Origin: JBHELB01 sp041859045
GTDB lineage: Bacteria > Hydrogenedentota > Hydrogenedentia > Hydrogenedentales > SLHB01
NCBI GenBank assembly: GCA_041859045.1
Contig: JBHELB010000071.1
Location: forward strand, 1-64,000
Direction of reading: 5' to 3'
DNA: 64,000 nucleotides
Shown here: positions 1 through 8,485 of the stretch, piece after piece
How positions within the stretch are numbered: the first letter of the stretch is position 1
Layout of the letters: each line of letters opens with the position of its first letter
Translations under genes and position numbers: made by a program
The notes under the pieces: model-generated
The model's database searches: none
What the model was told of the DNA's origin: nothing
What the model saw: the letters and a program-made list of their open reading frames with translations, nothing else

Positions 1-63
1 GTCCGCTTGCCGGTAGCGTTTGCGGTAACTCGCTAGACTTGCCAAGGCGCGTTCTCCTGCCAT
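1..63 (-). CDS. Partial ORF running off the left edge, possible transposase N-terminus
   Basis: Reading the minus strand from an ATG at 63-61, 21 codons stay open to the window edge. A GGGGGAGGG Shine-Dalgarno-like tract lies 7 bases before the ATG, which supports a genuine start. The peptide is basic and contains SYRKRYRQAD, loosely like the N-terminus of some integrase-core transposases. That identification is weak. The adjacent tandem repeats (73-136) would suit the subterminal repeats of an insertion sequence whose body lies outside the window. It could equally be an unrelated small or chromosomal gene. Confidence 0.4.
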   Translation of the reverse strand, partial: MAGERALASLASYRKRYRQAD

Positions 64-72
64 GTTGCGGCC

Positions 73-136
73 CTCCCCCGGTAAGATCGCAAATGGCGCG
101 ACAACTTCTCCCCCGGTAAGATTTTAAACGGCGCGA
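73..136. repeat. Two tandem 29-bp direct repeats, period 35 bp
   Basis: Copies lie at 73-101 and 108-136. Both begin CTCCCCCGGTAAGAT and end GGCGCGA, with four differences in the centre. They sit between the start of the left-edge ORF and the tRNA promoter. Insertion sequences of several families carry such repeated transposase-binding sites at their ends, so this may be an IS terminus. The opposite end is not in the window. Confidence 0.6.
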
Positions 137-145
137 TTCGATAAA

Positions 146-175
146 TTGACATACGTGGCCGCCTTTTGCTACAGT
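146..175 (+). promoter_or_regulatory. Promoter of tRNA-Val
   Basis: Perfect -35 TTGACA (146-151), 18-bp spacer, and -10 TACAGT (170-175). The predicted start near 182 is a few bases before the mature tRNA 5' end at 190. Confidence 0.65.
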
Positions 176-189
176 CGCTCCCTGCGAAT

Positions 190-266
190 GGGCGACTAGC
201 TCAGGTGGTTAGAGCGCCGTCTTCACACGGCGGAGGTCACAGGTTCGAGCCCTGTGTCGCCCACCA
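190..266 (+). tRNA. tRNA-Val (anticodon CAC)
   Basis: A full cloverleaf can be drawn. The acceptor stem is GGGCGAC (190-196) paired with GTCGCCC (256-262). The D arm is GCTC/GAGC. The anticodon stem is 217-221/229-233 with loop TTCACAC, giving anticodon CAC at 224-226. The T arm is ACAGG-TTCGAGC-CCTGT. The discriminator is A263 and CCA is encoded at 264-266. CAC reads the valine codon GUG, and A73 is normal for tRNA-Val. Confidence 0.97.
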
Positions 267-357
267 TTCGAACACAATGGCTCAAGGAGACCGCAAAGGT
301 CCCCTTGAGCCTCTTATTTTATGCGGGCACAAGGCGCCCGAAGGGGGATCGCGCACG

Positions 358-1734
358 ATGACTGGCAAAGAAATTCTGTTTGACGCGCTGCGGAACCGCC
401 CCACGCCGCGCCCGGCGTGGACGCCTTTCGTGGGGGTACACGGCGGCAAGATGCTGGGGGTCAGCGCCACCGAGTATTTGCAGTCTGCGGATCTCATCGT
501 GGAAGGACAACGCCACGCCTGCGAACGCTATCGGGCGGACGGCATCCCCATCGTCTTCGATCTTCAACTCGAGGCCGAGGTGCTTGGCTGCGATCTCCAT
601 TGGGCCGACGAGGTGCCGCCGTCGGTCGTATCGCATCCTCTGGCGACGGGCAATCTTGCGGCGCTCCCGGCGTTCGACGTGTCGAAAGGGCGTTTCCCGC
701 TGGTCGCCGAGGCGACTCGCAGGCTGCGCGAGGCGGTCGGCCATGAAACCGCGTTGTATGGGCTCATCACGGGTCCGCTGACGTTGCTCGCCCATCTGCG
801 CGGCAGTGATTTATTCATGGACCTCATGCTCGACCCGGATTTTGTGAAGTCCGCGATGGAGTATTGCGCGGAAGTCGGCCGCAAGACATCAGACTTCTTC
901 CTTGAACACGGCGCGGAAGTGATCGCCGTGGTCGATCCGATGACGAGTCAGATCTCGCCCGCGCATTTCGAGGAATTCGTCGCGCCGTATGTCAACGACA
1001 TCTTCACGCACATTCGGCGGCGTAAAGCCTATTCCTCGTTATTCGTCTGCGGCGATGCGACGCGCAATCTCGAACCGATGTGCCGCACGACCTGCGACCA
1101 CGTGTCGATCGACGAGAACATTCCGCTCGAATTGCTGCGGAGCTTCGCCGAAAAACATGGCAAGGCGTTCGGAGGAAATCTCAAGCTCACGACCGTGCTG
1201 TTGCTGGGCAAAGAGGCGGACGCGATGCTCGACACCTTGCGTTGCGTTGACGAAGGCGGAAGCAAGGGATTCGTGCTCGCGCCAGGCTGCGACCTGCCCT
1301 ACGGCACGCCCGAGGCTAACCTCGAGGCGGTCGCGCGGATGGTTCACGACGAATACCAACGCACCGTCGCGCGCACCACGGTGCACGCCACCGACCTCGG
1401 CAGTTTCGACGATCTCGTGTTGCCGGATTACGACAAGGATCCGCGCGTCATTCTCGACGTTATCACGCTCGATTCGGCGGCCTGCGCGCCGTGTTTGTAT
1501 ATGGTGGATGCTGCCATCAAGGGTGCGGCGGCGGCGGGCGTGCCCACGGACGTACGCGAGCATAAAATCAAGAGCCGCGACGGCATCGGCTACATGTGCC
1601 GCCTCGGCGTAAAGAATCTGCCGACGTTGTGCATCGACGGCAAGGCGGTCTACATCTCGCAGATTCCCGACACGCAGACGCTCGCAAAGGCGATCGCGGA
1701 ACAGCACCGCGCGAAAACGGCATCGAGCTCGTGA
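358..1734 (+). CDS. UroD/MtaA-like methyltransferase-family protein with C-terminal thioredoxin-like CxxC domain
   Basis: 458 residues from ATG 358. Longer frames upstream would run through the tRNA. Residues 1-335 show the uroporphyrinogen-decarboxylase fold family in its MtaA/CmuA form, which in characterised members moves methyl groups between corrinoid proteins and coenzyme M or folate acceptors. The zinc-type cysteines are present (C231 in FVCGD and C311 in APGCDLPYG), but the His that precedes the first Cys in MtaA is Phe here. Residues about 362-450 form a small thioredoxin or glutaredoxin-like domain with CAPC at 376-379. The CobW-type GTPase gene overlaps its stop by GTGA, so the two are co-translated. 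A corrinoid or metal-dependent methyl transfer role is inferred; the substrate is unknown. True HemE function is unlikely given the extra domain and the MtaA-like cysteines. Confidence 0.8.
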   Translation: MTGKEILFDALRNRPTPRPAWTPFVGVHGGKMLGVSATEYLQSADLIVEGQRHACERYRADGIPIVFDLQLEAEVLGCDLHWADEVPPSVVSHPLATGNLAALPAFDVSKGRFPLVAEATRRLREAVGHETALYGLITGPLTLLAHLRGSDLFMDLMLDPDFVKSAMEYCAEVGRKTSDFFLEHGAEVIAVVDPMTSQISPAHFEEFVAPYVNDIFTHIRRRKAYSSLFVCGDATRNLEPMCRTTCDHVSIDENIPLELLRSFAEKHGKAFGGNLKLTTVLLLGKEADAMLDTLRCVDEGGSKGFVLAPGCDLPYGTPEANLEAVARMVHDEYQRTVARTTVHATDLGSFDDLVLPDYDKDPRVILDVITLDSAACAPCLYMVDAAIKGAAAAGVPTDVREHKIKSRDGIGYMCRLGVKNLPTLCIDGKAVYISQIPDTQTLAKAIAEQHRAKTASSS

Positions 1735-2633
1735 TTCCTGTTGCGTTGGTGACGGGGTTCCTGGGCAGCGGCAAGACGACCTACCTGCGTCATGTCGCGC
1801 GCCAGTACGCCGGGCGTCGCATCGCGTTTGTGGTGAACGAGTTCTCGCGCACCGACGTGGACGGCCATCTGCTTGAGGGAGCGACAGACGACGTACTGCC
1901 TATTCCCGGCGGCAGCATTTTCTGCACGTGCCTCGTCACGACGTTCGTGCGCACGCTCACGCAGCTTGCGCAGCAATCCGGTCTCGAAGGGGTGATCATC
2001 GAGGCCAGCGGCATCGCCAACCCCAAGGTGGCCGCGCGCATGTTTCGCGAGACGGGTCTCGACGCGCACTATGTGCTCACCCACGTGCTCAGCGTCGTCG
2101 ATCCGGGCAGTTTTCCCGCGCTGCGCGAATCACTGCCGAACATCGTCGCGCAGGTTGAGGCCAGCGATACGCTCTTGCTCAGCAAGTCCGATCTGTTTGA
2201 TCCAGATACCCTGCGCGCGATCGAGAATGAGCTGAAGACGCTGGCACCAGGTGCGGTCATCCATCGGACGGTCGCGTGTGCGGTGGATATCGACCTCTTT
2301 GCGCCGCGCGCCGCACGCGAGGATGACGGCGACTACGCGAAGTGTGTGGATCCGAACTTCGCGCGGCTGCACGCGGTGTTGCCAGGGGAATTTGACGAAG
2401 CCGCGTTTCGGCGTGCGCTCGAGCCCGTGCGTGACGATATCTACCGTATCAAGGGATGGGTGTTGCGTGATGGCGCGGCGCACTATCTCGATTTTTCGCC
2501 GTCTGGCCTTTGCGTTACTCCCGGAACGCCGGGGGAGGCCGAACTTGGGCTTGTCATCATCGCCCACGGCCCCGCCGCAGACCGTGTCCAGACGTTCGCC
2601 TCAGCGCTCAAAGCAGGCGGCCACCGGGTATAA
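1731..2633 (+). CDS. CobW/COG0523-family GTPase (metal chaperone type)
   Basis: 300 residues from GTG 1731, which overlaps the stop of the UroD-like gene. A longer frame upstream is rejected because it would lie inside that gene. The Walker A motif GFLGSGKTT is at residues 9-17, a family-typical EASG is near residue 92, and an SKSD guanine-recognition motif follows. The CobW C-terminal domain spans about 205-300. The family's CxCC metal site appears reduced to CTCL (C65, C67), so metal affinity may be altered. Members load zinc or cobalt into client enzymes. The overlap makes the UroD-like protein, with its two zinc-type cysteines, the likely client, which is an inference. Confidence 0.85.
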   Translation: MIPVALVTGFLGSGKTTYLRHVARQYAGRRIAFVVNEFSRTDVDGHLLEGATDDVLPIPGGSIFCTCLVTTFVRTLTQLAQQSGLEGVIIEASGIANPKVAARMFRETGLDAHYVLTHVLSVVDPGSFPALRESLPNIVAQVEASDTLLLSKSDLFDPDTLRAIENELKTLAPGAVIHRTVACAVDIDLFAPRAAREDDGDYAKCVDPNFARLHAVLPGEFDEAAFRRALEPVRDDIYRIKGWVLRDGAAHYLDFSPSGLCVTPGTPGEAELGLVIIAHGPAADRVQTFASALKAGGHRV

Positions 2634-2810
2634 CACAAAAATGTCCCGACCCTCGGCGTTCTGCGCTTTTTTGGGCCGCCCCTCCTGCACTGCGTTCCTC
2701 ATCACCGGACAAAACGAAGTGTCTTGCGTAAGCCTTTATTGCTCAAACAGACGCGCGCATTTGTGGCATCACCTGAAGAGAGCACGGACGATCGTCCCGT
2801 CGCGGTTTGC

Positions 2811-4727
2811 TTATGGATTCGGCTCCGCGTGCGCCAGAGGAGGCGTGGGGACGTCGAAGAGGAAGGCGCTGCCGCCTTCTTCTTGGGGAACGAGGCGGAG
2901 TTCGCCGTTGTGTTGTTTCATGATGCGGTTGGCGGTGGTCAGGCCGAGACCCATGCCCTGCTCTTTGGTGCTGAAGAAGGGCATGAAAATGAGCGGCGCG
3001 TCTTGCTCGGCGATGCCGGGGCCGGTGTCGGCGACGAGGATGGAGCAGCGGCCGTTCTTTTGGGCTGTGCGGACGCGCAAGGCGCCGCCGTCGGGCATGG
3101 CGTCGATGGCGTTGCGAACGACGCTCTTGACGGCCTGGGCAAACGTATCGGGATCGAGGTCCGCCTCGGGGTCGTCGGGGTCCCATTCGGTCTCGAGGCG
3201 AATGGCGCGCGTGGAAAGTTCGTCTTCGAAAGCGCGCAGGACGTTTTGGAGCGTCTCGTTGAGGCGCGCGCGGCGCAGCACCAACCGGGGGTGACGCGCG
3301 AAATCGAACAGGGTTTCGACGACACCGTTGATGCGCGAGATTTCTTTCTGAACGACGTCGCCGAAGGCTTGGCGGAAGTCGGCCGAATCGTATTTCTTGG
3401 GCAACAACTGGGCGAAGGTGTTGATCGCCACCATGGGATTCTTGATCTCTTGGGCAACGCGGGACGAAAGGTATTCCCAGAAGGGGCTGTAGGCGATCTC
3501 GTCGCGGGCGGCGGTCTCTTCGGGCAGACGGCTGAAGATCACCGCGACGCCTTGGGCCCCGAGGGGCGCGGCGCTAAGGCCGAGCCGGGCGTTGATGGCG
3601 GGGTCGCGGACTTCCTGGCGCAGGCGCGGCTGACCATCGGCCAACACGCGCAGGGCGATGTCGGCGAAGCCGGAGCCAAGGCGCTGGGCGCTGCGGCCGA
3701 CGAGTTCGGCGGCGGGCACCTGCAAAATGCGCTCGGCGCTGGGGTTGATGAGGGCAATGGTCTTGTCCGGAGCGATGACCACGACGCCCGCGGTGATGTT
3801 GCCGAGCAGTCCGTCGATGCGCTCGCGTTGACGCGCGGAGTCTTGGTAGAGGTGCGCGTTCTCGAACCAGGTCGAGGCGGCCCGCACAAGCGACGTCAGG
3901 AGTTCGCGGTCGTCGGCGTTGTACTCATAACCCGAGGCGCGCTCGCCCAAGAGCAGGGCTCCGGTCACGCGGCCCGCGCGCAGCAACGGCGCGCCAAGGC
4001 GCATGCCAAGCACCTGGAGTTCGCGGGCGGCTTCGGGATCGGCAATCACCTGGCGGTCGGCCACGCAACGGTTCTCCTCAAACCAGCGCATGAGCCCGGC
4101 GCTAAACTCGAGACGCAGCGATTCGGCGAGCCCCGGGGCCAGGCCGTTTTCCGCGGCAATGCGGAACACGGAGCCGTCTTCGAGCACAACCGCCGCGCGA
4201 GAGGTGTCAAAGATGTCGATGGCGGCCTCCAACAAGCGTCCGCCAATACGCGCGGGGGTTTCGTGATGTCCGGGCACGCGGCTGAGCCAACGCAAAGTCG
4301 CCTGGTAACGTTGCGCGGTCTGCGGCGGCACGGCCGTCGCAGGCGCGGCGGGCGCGGCGACGGAAACGACGCCCTCGGCGCGCCGGGTTGCGCGGGAGAG
4401 AGCCTGACGTAGCGCTTCGCAGGAAAACGGTTTAACGAGACAGGCGCGGGCCCCGGCGAGATTGAACCCGGCGAGGGTCTCGGCGTCGCTGCGTGCGGAC
4501 AGGGCCACAATGGACACGCCGGGGGCCGCCTCGCACAGGCGCGCCACCGCGTTGCGGCCCAAGCGGTGCGAATCGTCGACGACGATGGCGTCGGGGGGCA
4601 TGGCGATCATGCGGCGCAACGCGCCTTCCACGGCGGCATCGGCGAAAAGGAGGTAGTTCTCCGGCACGGCGGCCCGCAGGGCCGCACACACGCCCTGGTC
4701 CTCGGCAACGACAAAAATAACCTTCAT
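2811..4727 (-). CDS. Receiver-GAF-PAS histidine kinase homologue with Gln in place of the phospho-accepting His
   Basis: 638 residues, last gene of the minus-strand operon 10183-2811, starting 3 bases after the upstream kinase stop. Residues 1-115 are a receiver domain with acidic E9/D10, D51 or D52 as phospho-acceptor, S77 and K99 in VKP. GAF covers about 150-300 and PAS about 303-400. A HisKA-type helix pair follows, but the H-box reads VAQEIKNP with Gln at 426 (codon CAA at 3452-3450) where the upstream kinase has His. The C-terminal ATPase domain is intact: N-box VVRNAIDAM, DTGPGI, FFSTK, GMGLGLT. As written it cannot autophosphorylate at the usual site. It may receive phosphate on its own receiver and act as a phosphatase, sensor or scaffold. 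Confidence 0.88.
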   Translation of the reverse strand: MKVIFVVAEDQGVCAALRAAVPENYLLFADAAVEGALRRMIAMPPDAIVVDDSHRLGRNAVARLCEAAPGVSIVALSARSDAETLAGFNLAGARACLVKPFSCEALRQALSRATRRAEGVVSVAAPAAPATAVPPQTAQRYQATLRWLSRVPGHHETPARIGGRLLEAAIDIFDTSRAAVVLEDGSVFRIAAENGLAPGLAESLRLEFSAGLMRWFEENRCVADRQVIADPEAARELQVLGMRLGAPLLRAGRVTGALLLGERASGYEYNADDRELLTSLVRAASTWFENAHLYQDSARQRERIDGLLGNITAGVVVIAPDKTIALINPSAERILQVPAAELVGRSAQRLGSGFADIALRVLADGQPRLRQEVRDPAINARLGLSAAPLGAQGVAVIFSRLPEETAARDEIAYSPFWEYLSSRVAQEIKNPMVAINTFAQLLPKKYDSADFRQAFGDVVQKEISRINGVVETLFDFARHPRLVLRRARLNETLQNVLRAFEDELSTRAIRLETEWDPDDPEADLDPDTFAQAVKSVVRNAIDAMPDGGALRVRTAQKNGRCSILVADTGPGIAEQDAPLIFMPFFSTKEQGMGLGLTTANRIMKQHNGELRLVPQEEGGSAFLFDVPTPPLAHAEPNP

Positions 4728-4730
4728 GAC

Positions 4731-7232
4731 CTACCGTTCTCCCACGGACGTCATGCTGCGGGCCAGCGGAAGGGTCACGGTGAATTCCGTGCCTCGCCGC
4801 AGCACGCTGGTGACGTCAATTTCCCCGCCATGCTCCGCCACGATCCCATGCACGATAGACAGGCCCAGCCCTGTGCCCGTCTCCTTGGTCGTGTAGAACG
4901 GAGTAAAGACGCGTTCGATGTGCTCGGGTGGAATGCCGCAGCCGGTGTCTTCGATATGGACCCGTATGCAGTCGACATCCACCGCGGGCAGCAGCCCCCC
5001 GCGCTGGAGTGGCATCTTACCATAGATCGCCGTCACACGCAGCAAACCCCCTTCCACCTCTTGCATGGAATCGATGGCATTGAGCACGAGGTTGAGAAAG
5101 ATCTGGTGCAGTTGCTGCTCATCGCCGTAGACTTCGAGCGCATCGTCGGGATACGAGGTCTCGACGCGGATTCCGGCCTTTCGCGTCTGATTTTCGACGA
5201 GCATGAGCACGCCTTCGATGATTCCACGCAGATCGCGCGGCGCGAAGTTGATGGGCTTGGCCCGGGCGAAGTCGAGTAGTCGCGACACGATGGAGTCGAT
5301 GCGGTTAATCTCTTGCGGAACGATATCGACAAAGGTCGAGCGGAATTCGGGGTCGTTGTAGCGGCTGAGCAGCAGTTGCGTGAACGTCTTGATGGACACC
5401 AGCGGATTCTTGATCTCGTGCGCCATGCCCGCGGCCAGGGTGCCGATGGAGGAAAGCCGGTGTGCGCGCTGAACGTTCTGTTCCAGGCGTTTGACCTGGG
5501 TGAGATCGTAAAGCATGACGAGTGCGCCGTTGGGCTCGTGGTCGGGACCGGTCAGCAGCGACGACGACATCGCGATGGGCGCACTGGCGCCGTCGGGCCG
5601 AGTCAAGGTGACTTCGATGTCGTGGATGCCGGTGCTCTGCAATAGCGTCACCTCGAACACACGCGCGATGGGCAGAGGAAGCGCGTGAAACGAAATCCCA
5701 AGCTCGATCGGACCAAGCAGTTCGGTGGCGAAAGAATTGACGGTTACAATCCGTCCTTGCGGGTCGATCGCGATCACGCCGCCGCGCATTTCGCGCAGGA
5801 TGCTCGCGCGATAGTGATTCGCCTCCTCGAGCTTGCGGTAGAGACGTCCGTTTTCAATCGCCGTGCCGAGCGGCCCCGCCAATGCGGCGAACACGGTCAT
5901 GTCGTCCGGCGAGAACGGCTCCTGCGTGACTTTTTCGCCGAGGACCAATACGCCGACCACGCCTGAAGCCGTGGGCAACGGCACCACCAGACTCGCGCCG
6001 AGATGGTTCAGCGCGTCTTGGAGCGCCCCGCGCTCGGGCGTAGCGGGGCGCCGCCGCAGACTATCGGCGGAAAGGGGTTTGACGCGCTCGCGCAGGTAGT
6101 CGAGCAGCGCGCCATAGCCGGGCGAGCGCGCGCCCTTCGGCAGATTGAGCGACGAGTACTCGAGCACGAGCGAGTCGGCGTCCTGATCGTCGGCGAGATA
6201 GACCGCCACGTGCGGTATCCCCAATGTCCGCTGAAGGTCGTGACAAATCATGCGCATTCGCTGCTCGAATTGGGTCGTCTGGCTGGCATGTTGTCCCACG
6301 CGCGCGAGCAGCTTGTGGATGTCGTAGTGGCGTTTGAGCAACGTGCGCTCGAGCAAGAGCTGGAGCCGTTCTTTGAGCGGCTGTACAAACAAAGCGATCA
6401 CCAAGGCCGCGATTACGGTGGGCAAGACCCCCTGCGTCCGGCCGCCCTCGCTCATAAACAAATGCACGATGGAAACTGCGCCCCAAAACGTGAGCACGAT
6501 AAACGCCGTGATGACTGCGTAGACGGTGGTTCTGGAAAGAATGACCGGGATTTCCATGAGATGGTAGCGGACCATGGCAAGGGCGAAAAAGGCCGCCATG
6601 ACCACCATAAACACGGGGCCGTAGGGCTGGGTCGAATCGATGCCGAGCATGGGCGCGAGGATGTTCGTGGCAATGGCCAGACCGGTCGATACGAACGTGC
6701 CCAGAATCACGTGCTCGATCTGACGCCGCTCGATCCCGGTGGAAGTCCCCAATTTCCTTACCAGATTGCCGAAGGAGAAAAGCGTGGCGATGATGAGGCC
6801 TGTCGAGAAGACGATGAAGATCGGCCCGTAGCGTACGTGCGGCGGCGCGTCGGGGAACGTGGAAATGCCGTAGATGTAGAGCGGCGAGAACGCGCCGAGT
6901 ATGGAAACCCCGCCGCACAAGTATAACAGCGCGAGGAGTTCGCGCGAGCCCTCGAAACGATTGCGCGGAAACAGCGAGACAAAATGGTAAAGGCCGGCAG
7001 GAAGCAGCGCGGATACGATAAACGTGATGCGCAGCCACATGAGCGCGGCGTCGCTGGTCGTGGCGTGCACGATCATCAATACGCCCAGCGCCCAGAGCGC
7101 CAGGAGCAAGGTAAGCCCCGCGAACGCACGATTCGCCGGGTGCGCCGGCCCACGCAACAGGACCACCGCGCCGAGTCCGCAGCAACACAGCGCGGACAAC
7201 AGCAGCAGCAGCGTGAGCCCAATCATGTTCAT
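4731..7232 (-). CDS. Membrane sensor histidine kinase (multi-TM, GAF, PAS, HisKA, HATPase)
   Basis: 833 residues. The first about 285 residues contain eight or so hydrophobic segments resembling the 7TM-type sensor region of HisKA_7TM proteins. GAF spans about 310-465 and PAS about 472-580. The HisKA H-box is AGMAHEIKNPLVSI with His605. The HATPase domain has LNLVLNAIDSM, DTGCGIP, FYTTKETGTGLGLS. Its ATG (7232-7230) overlaps the stop of the ketoacyl-synthase-like gene. It ends 3 bases before the receiver-kinase homologue, so the pair is probably co-expressed and may form a relay in which His605 feeds the receiver of the next protein. The domain order resembles NtrB or PrsK-type membrane kinases. 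No DNA-binding response regulator is adjacent. Confidence 0.92.
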   Translation of the reverse strand: MNMIGLTLLLLLSALCCCGLGAVVLLRGPAHPANRAFAGLTLLLALWALGVLMIVHATTSDAALMWLRITFIVSALLPAGLYHFVSLFPRNRFEGSRELLALLYLCGGVSILGAFSPLYIYGISTFPDAPPHVRYGPIFIVFSTGLIIATLFSFGNLVRKLGTSTGIERRQIEHVILGTFVSTGLAIATNILAPMLGIDSTQPYGPVFMVVMAAFFALAMVRYHLMEIPVILSRTTVYAVITAFIVLTFWGAVSIVHLFMSEGGRTQGVLPTVIAALVIALFVQPLKERLQLLLERTLLKRHYDIHKLLARVGQHASQTTQFEQRMRMICHDLQRTLGIPHVAVYLADDQDADSLVLEYSSLNLPKGARSPGYGALLDYLRERVKPLSADSLRRRPATPERGALQDALNHLGASLVVPLPTASGVVGVLVLGEKVTQEPFSPDDMTVFAALAGPLGTAIENGRLYRKLEEANHYRASILREMRGGVIAIDPQGRIVTVNSFATELLGPIELGISFHALPLPIARVFEVTLLQSTGIHDIEVTLTRPDGASAPIAMSSSLLTGPDHEPNGALVMLYDLTQVKRLEQNVQRAHRLSSIGTLAAGMAHEIKNPLVSIKTFTQLLLSRYNDPEFRSTFVDIVPQEINRIDSIVSRLLDFARAKPINFAPRDLRGIIEGVLMLVENQTRKAGIRVETSYPDDALEVYGDEQQLHQIFLNLVLNAIDSMQEVEGGLLRVTAIYGKMPLQRGGLLPAVDVDCIRVHIEDTGCGIPPEHIERVFTPFYTTKETGTGLGLSIVHGIVAEHGGEIDVTSVLRRGTEFTVTLPLARSMTSVGER

Positions 7233-8479
7233 GACAATGATCGCCTCAACACCACGGCGCTATGCGTTCCTCCGAAGCTCATGGCGCAAGTCAGCACCGT
7301 GGCGATATCGCCCATGCGCGCCGCATGCGGCACGTAATCGAGGTCGCACTCGGGATCTGGGTCGTCCAAGTTGAGAATTGGCGGAATCACCCCCGTCTCG
7401 ATCGTCATGAGCCCTGCCGCCGCGCCCATCAGCCCGCCCGCGGCGTACGCCTGGCCGACCATCGACTTCACCGCCGCAATCGGCATGCGGTACGCGTGGT
7501 CGCCAAAAACCTGCTTGAGCGCGCTCGTCTCGCAGCGGTCGTACATTTCGAGCGACACGCCGTGGCTCTCGACGTGGTCGATCTCGTGCGGCAACGTACC
7601 GGCGTCGCGAAGCGCCGCCTGCATCGCGCGGGACAGCCCCACGCCTTGACGGTCAAGAATCAGGGGATTGATGGCCTCCGCGGCGGATCCGAACCCGGCC
7701 AGCTCCGCAATCACGCGCGCGCCGCGGGCTTTCGCGCGATCCGCCCGCTCCAGCACGAACACCACCGCGCCTTCGCTCAGCACGATGCCGTCGCGGTGGC
7801 GATCAAACGGGCGCATCGCCTTGTCGGGTTCATTGTTGCGCTTGGAGAGAATCCCCAGCGAACATGCCGTCGCGAAGGACATGGGGAACAACGGCGATTC
7901 CGTTGCGCCGATGACCGCCGCGTCCGCGCGGCCCTGGCGCAATTGGGCAAGTCCCCAACCCAACACGTCGAGTCCCGTTGCGCAGCCGCTGGCGATGGTG
8001 ATCGCCGGTCCGCGCAGCCCGAAATTCACACTGACATGCACCGTCGCGGAATGCCCTGAAAATGCGGAGGAACCTGTCTTGGGCAGCTTGCGGTAGCCTT
8101 GGCTTTCGACCGCCTCGACGCCCCATTGGTACATTTCGTTGGGACTGCCCACGCTGGTGCCGATGCCCACGGCGATGCGCTCGGGATCATACCCCGCCGT
8201 CGCGAATTCGGCGTCCGCGATGGCCATGCGCGCCGCCGCCACGGATTGGTGCGTGTGGCGATGCCAGTTGCGCACCTGGCTCTTGGGCATGAAGTCTTCG
8301 GGGTTGAAGTCTTTGAGTTCGCCGCCGATCTGACAAGGAAACTGCGATGCGTCGAAGCGGGTGATGGGCCCGATGCCCGAGACGCCGTTGGCCAACGCGT
8401 TCCAGTAGGTTTCGCGTCCGAGGCCGTTACTGGAGAGCACTCCGATTCCGGTGATGACTGCACTGACTGGCTGAAACAT
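7229..8479 (-). CDS. Beta-ketoacyl-ACP synthase II-like protein with Cys-His-Gln active site
   Basis: 416 residues, normal FabF length. The nucleophile motif is SGCATG with C166, the first His is H306 in ESHG, and the conserved Lys is K338 in KSMVGQ. The position after Gly is Gln343 (codon CAG at 7453-7451) where FabF has the second catalytic His. KAS III uses Cys-His-Asn, so a Gln could still support an oxyanion hole, but decarboxylative condensation may differ. The gene lies 6 bases after a B12-binding radical SAM gene and overlaps the kinase gene by 4 bases, an unusual place for housekeeping fatty acid synthesis. No ACP, FabG or acyltransferase gene is nearby. A specialised acyl condensation or an acyl-sensing role is possible. 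Confidence 0.88.
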   Translation of the reverse strand: MFQPVSAVITGIGVLSSNGLGRETYWNALANGVSGIGPITRFDASQFPCQIGGELKDFNPEDFMPKSQVRNWHRHTHQSVAAARMAIADAEFATAGYDPERIAVGIGTSVGSPNEMYQWGVEAVESQGYRKLPKTGSSAFSGHSATVHVSVNFGLRGPAITIASGCATGLDVLGWGLAQLRQGRADAAVIGATESPLFPMSFATACSLGILSKRNNEPDKAMRPFDRHRDGIVLSEGAVVFVLERADRAKARGARVIAELAGFGSAAEAINPLILDRQGVGLSRAMQAALRDAGTLPHEIDHVESHGVSLEMYDRCETSALKQVFGDHAYRMPIAAVKSMVGQAYAAGGLMGAAAGLMTIETGVIPPILNLDDPDPECDLDYVPHAARMGDIATVLTCAMSFGGTHSAVVLRRSLS

Positions 8480-8485
8480 GCGGCT

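Noticed and set aside
2724..4412. A 562-codon open frame on the plus strand opposite the receiver-kinase gene
   Set aside because: It is a mirror of a well-supported kinase gene in high-GC DNA, has no recognisable domain and no ribosome site.
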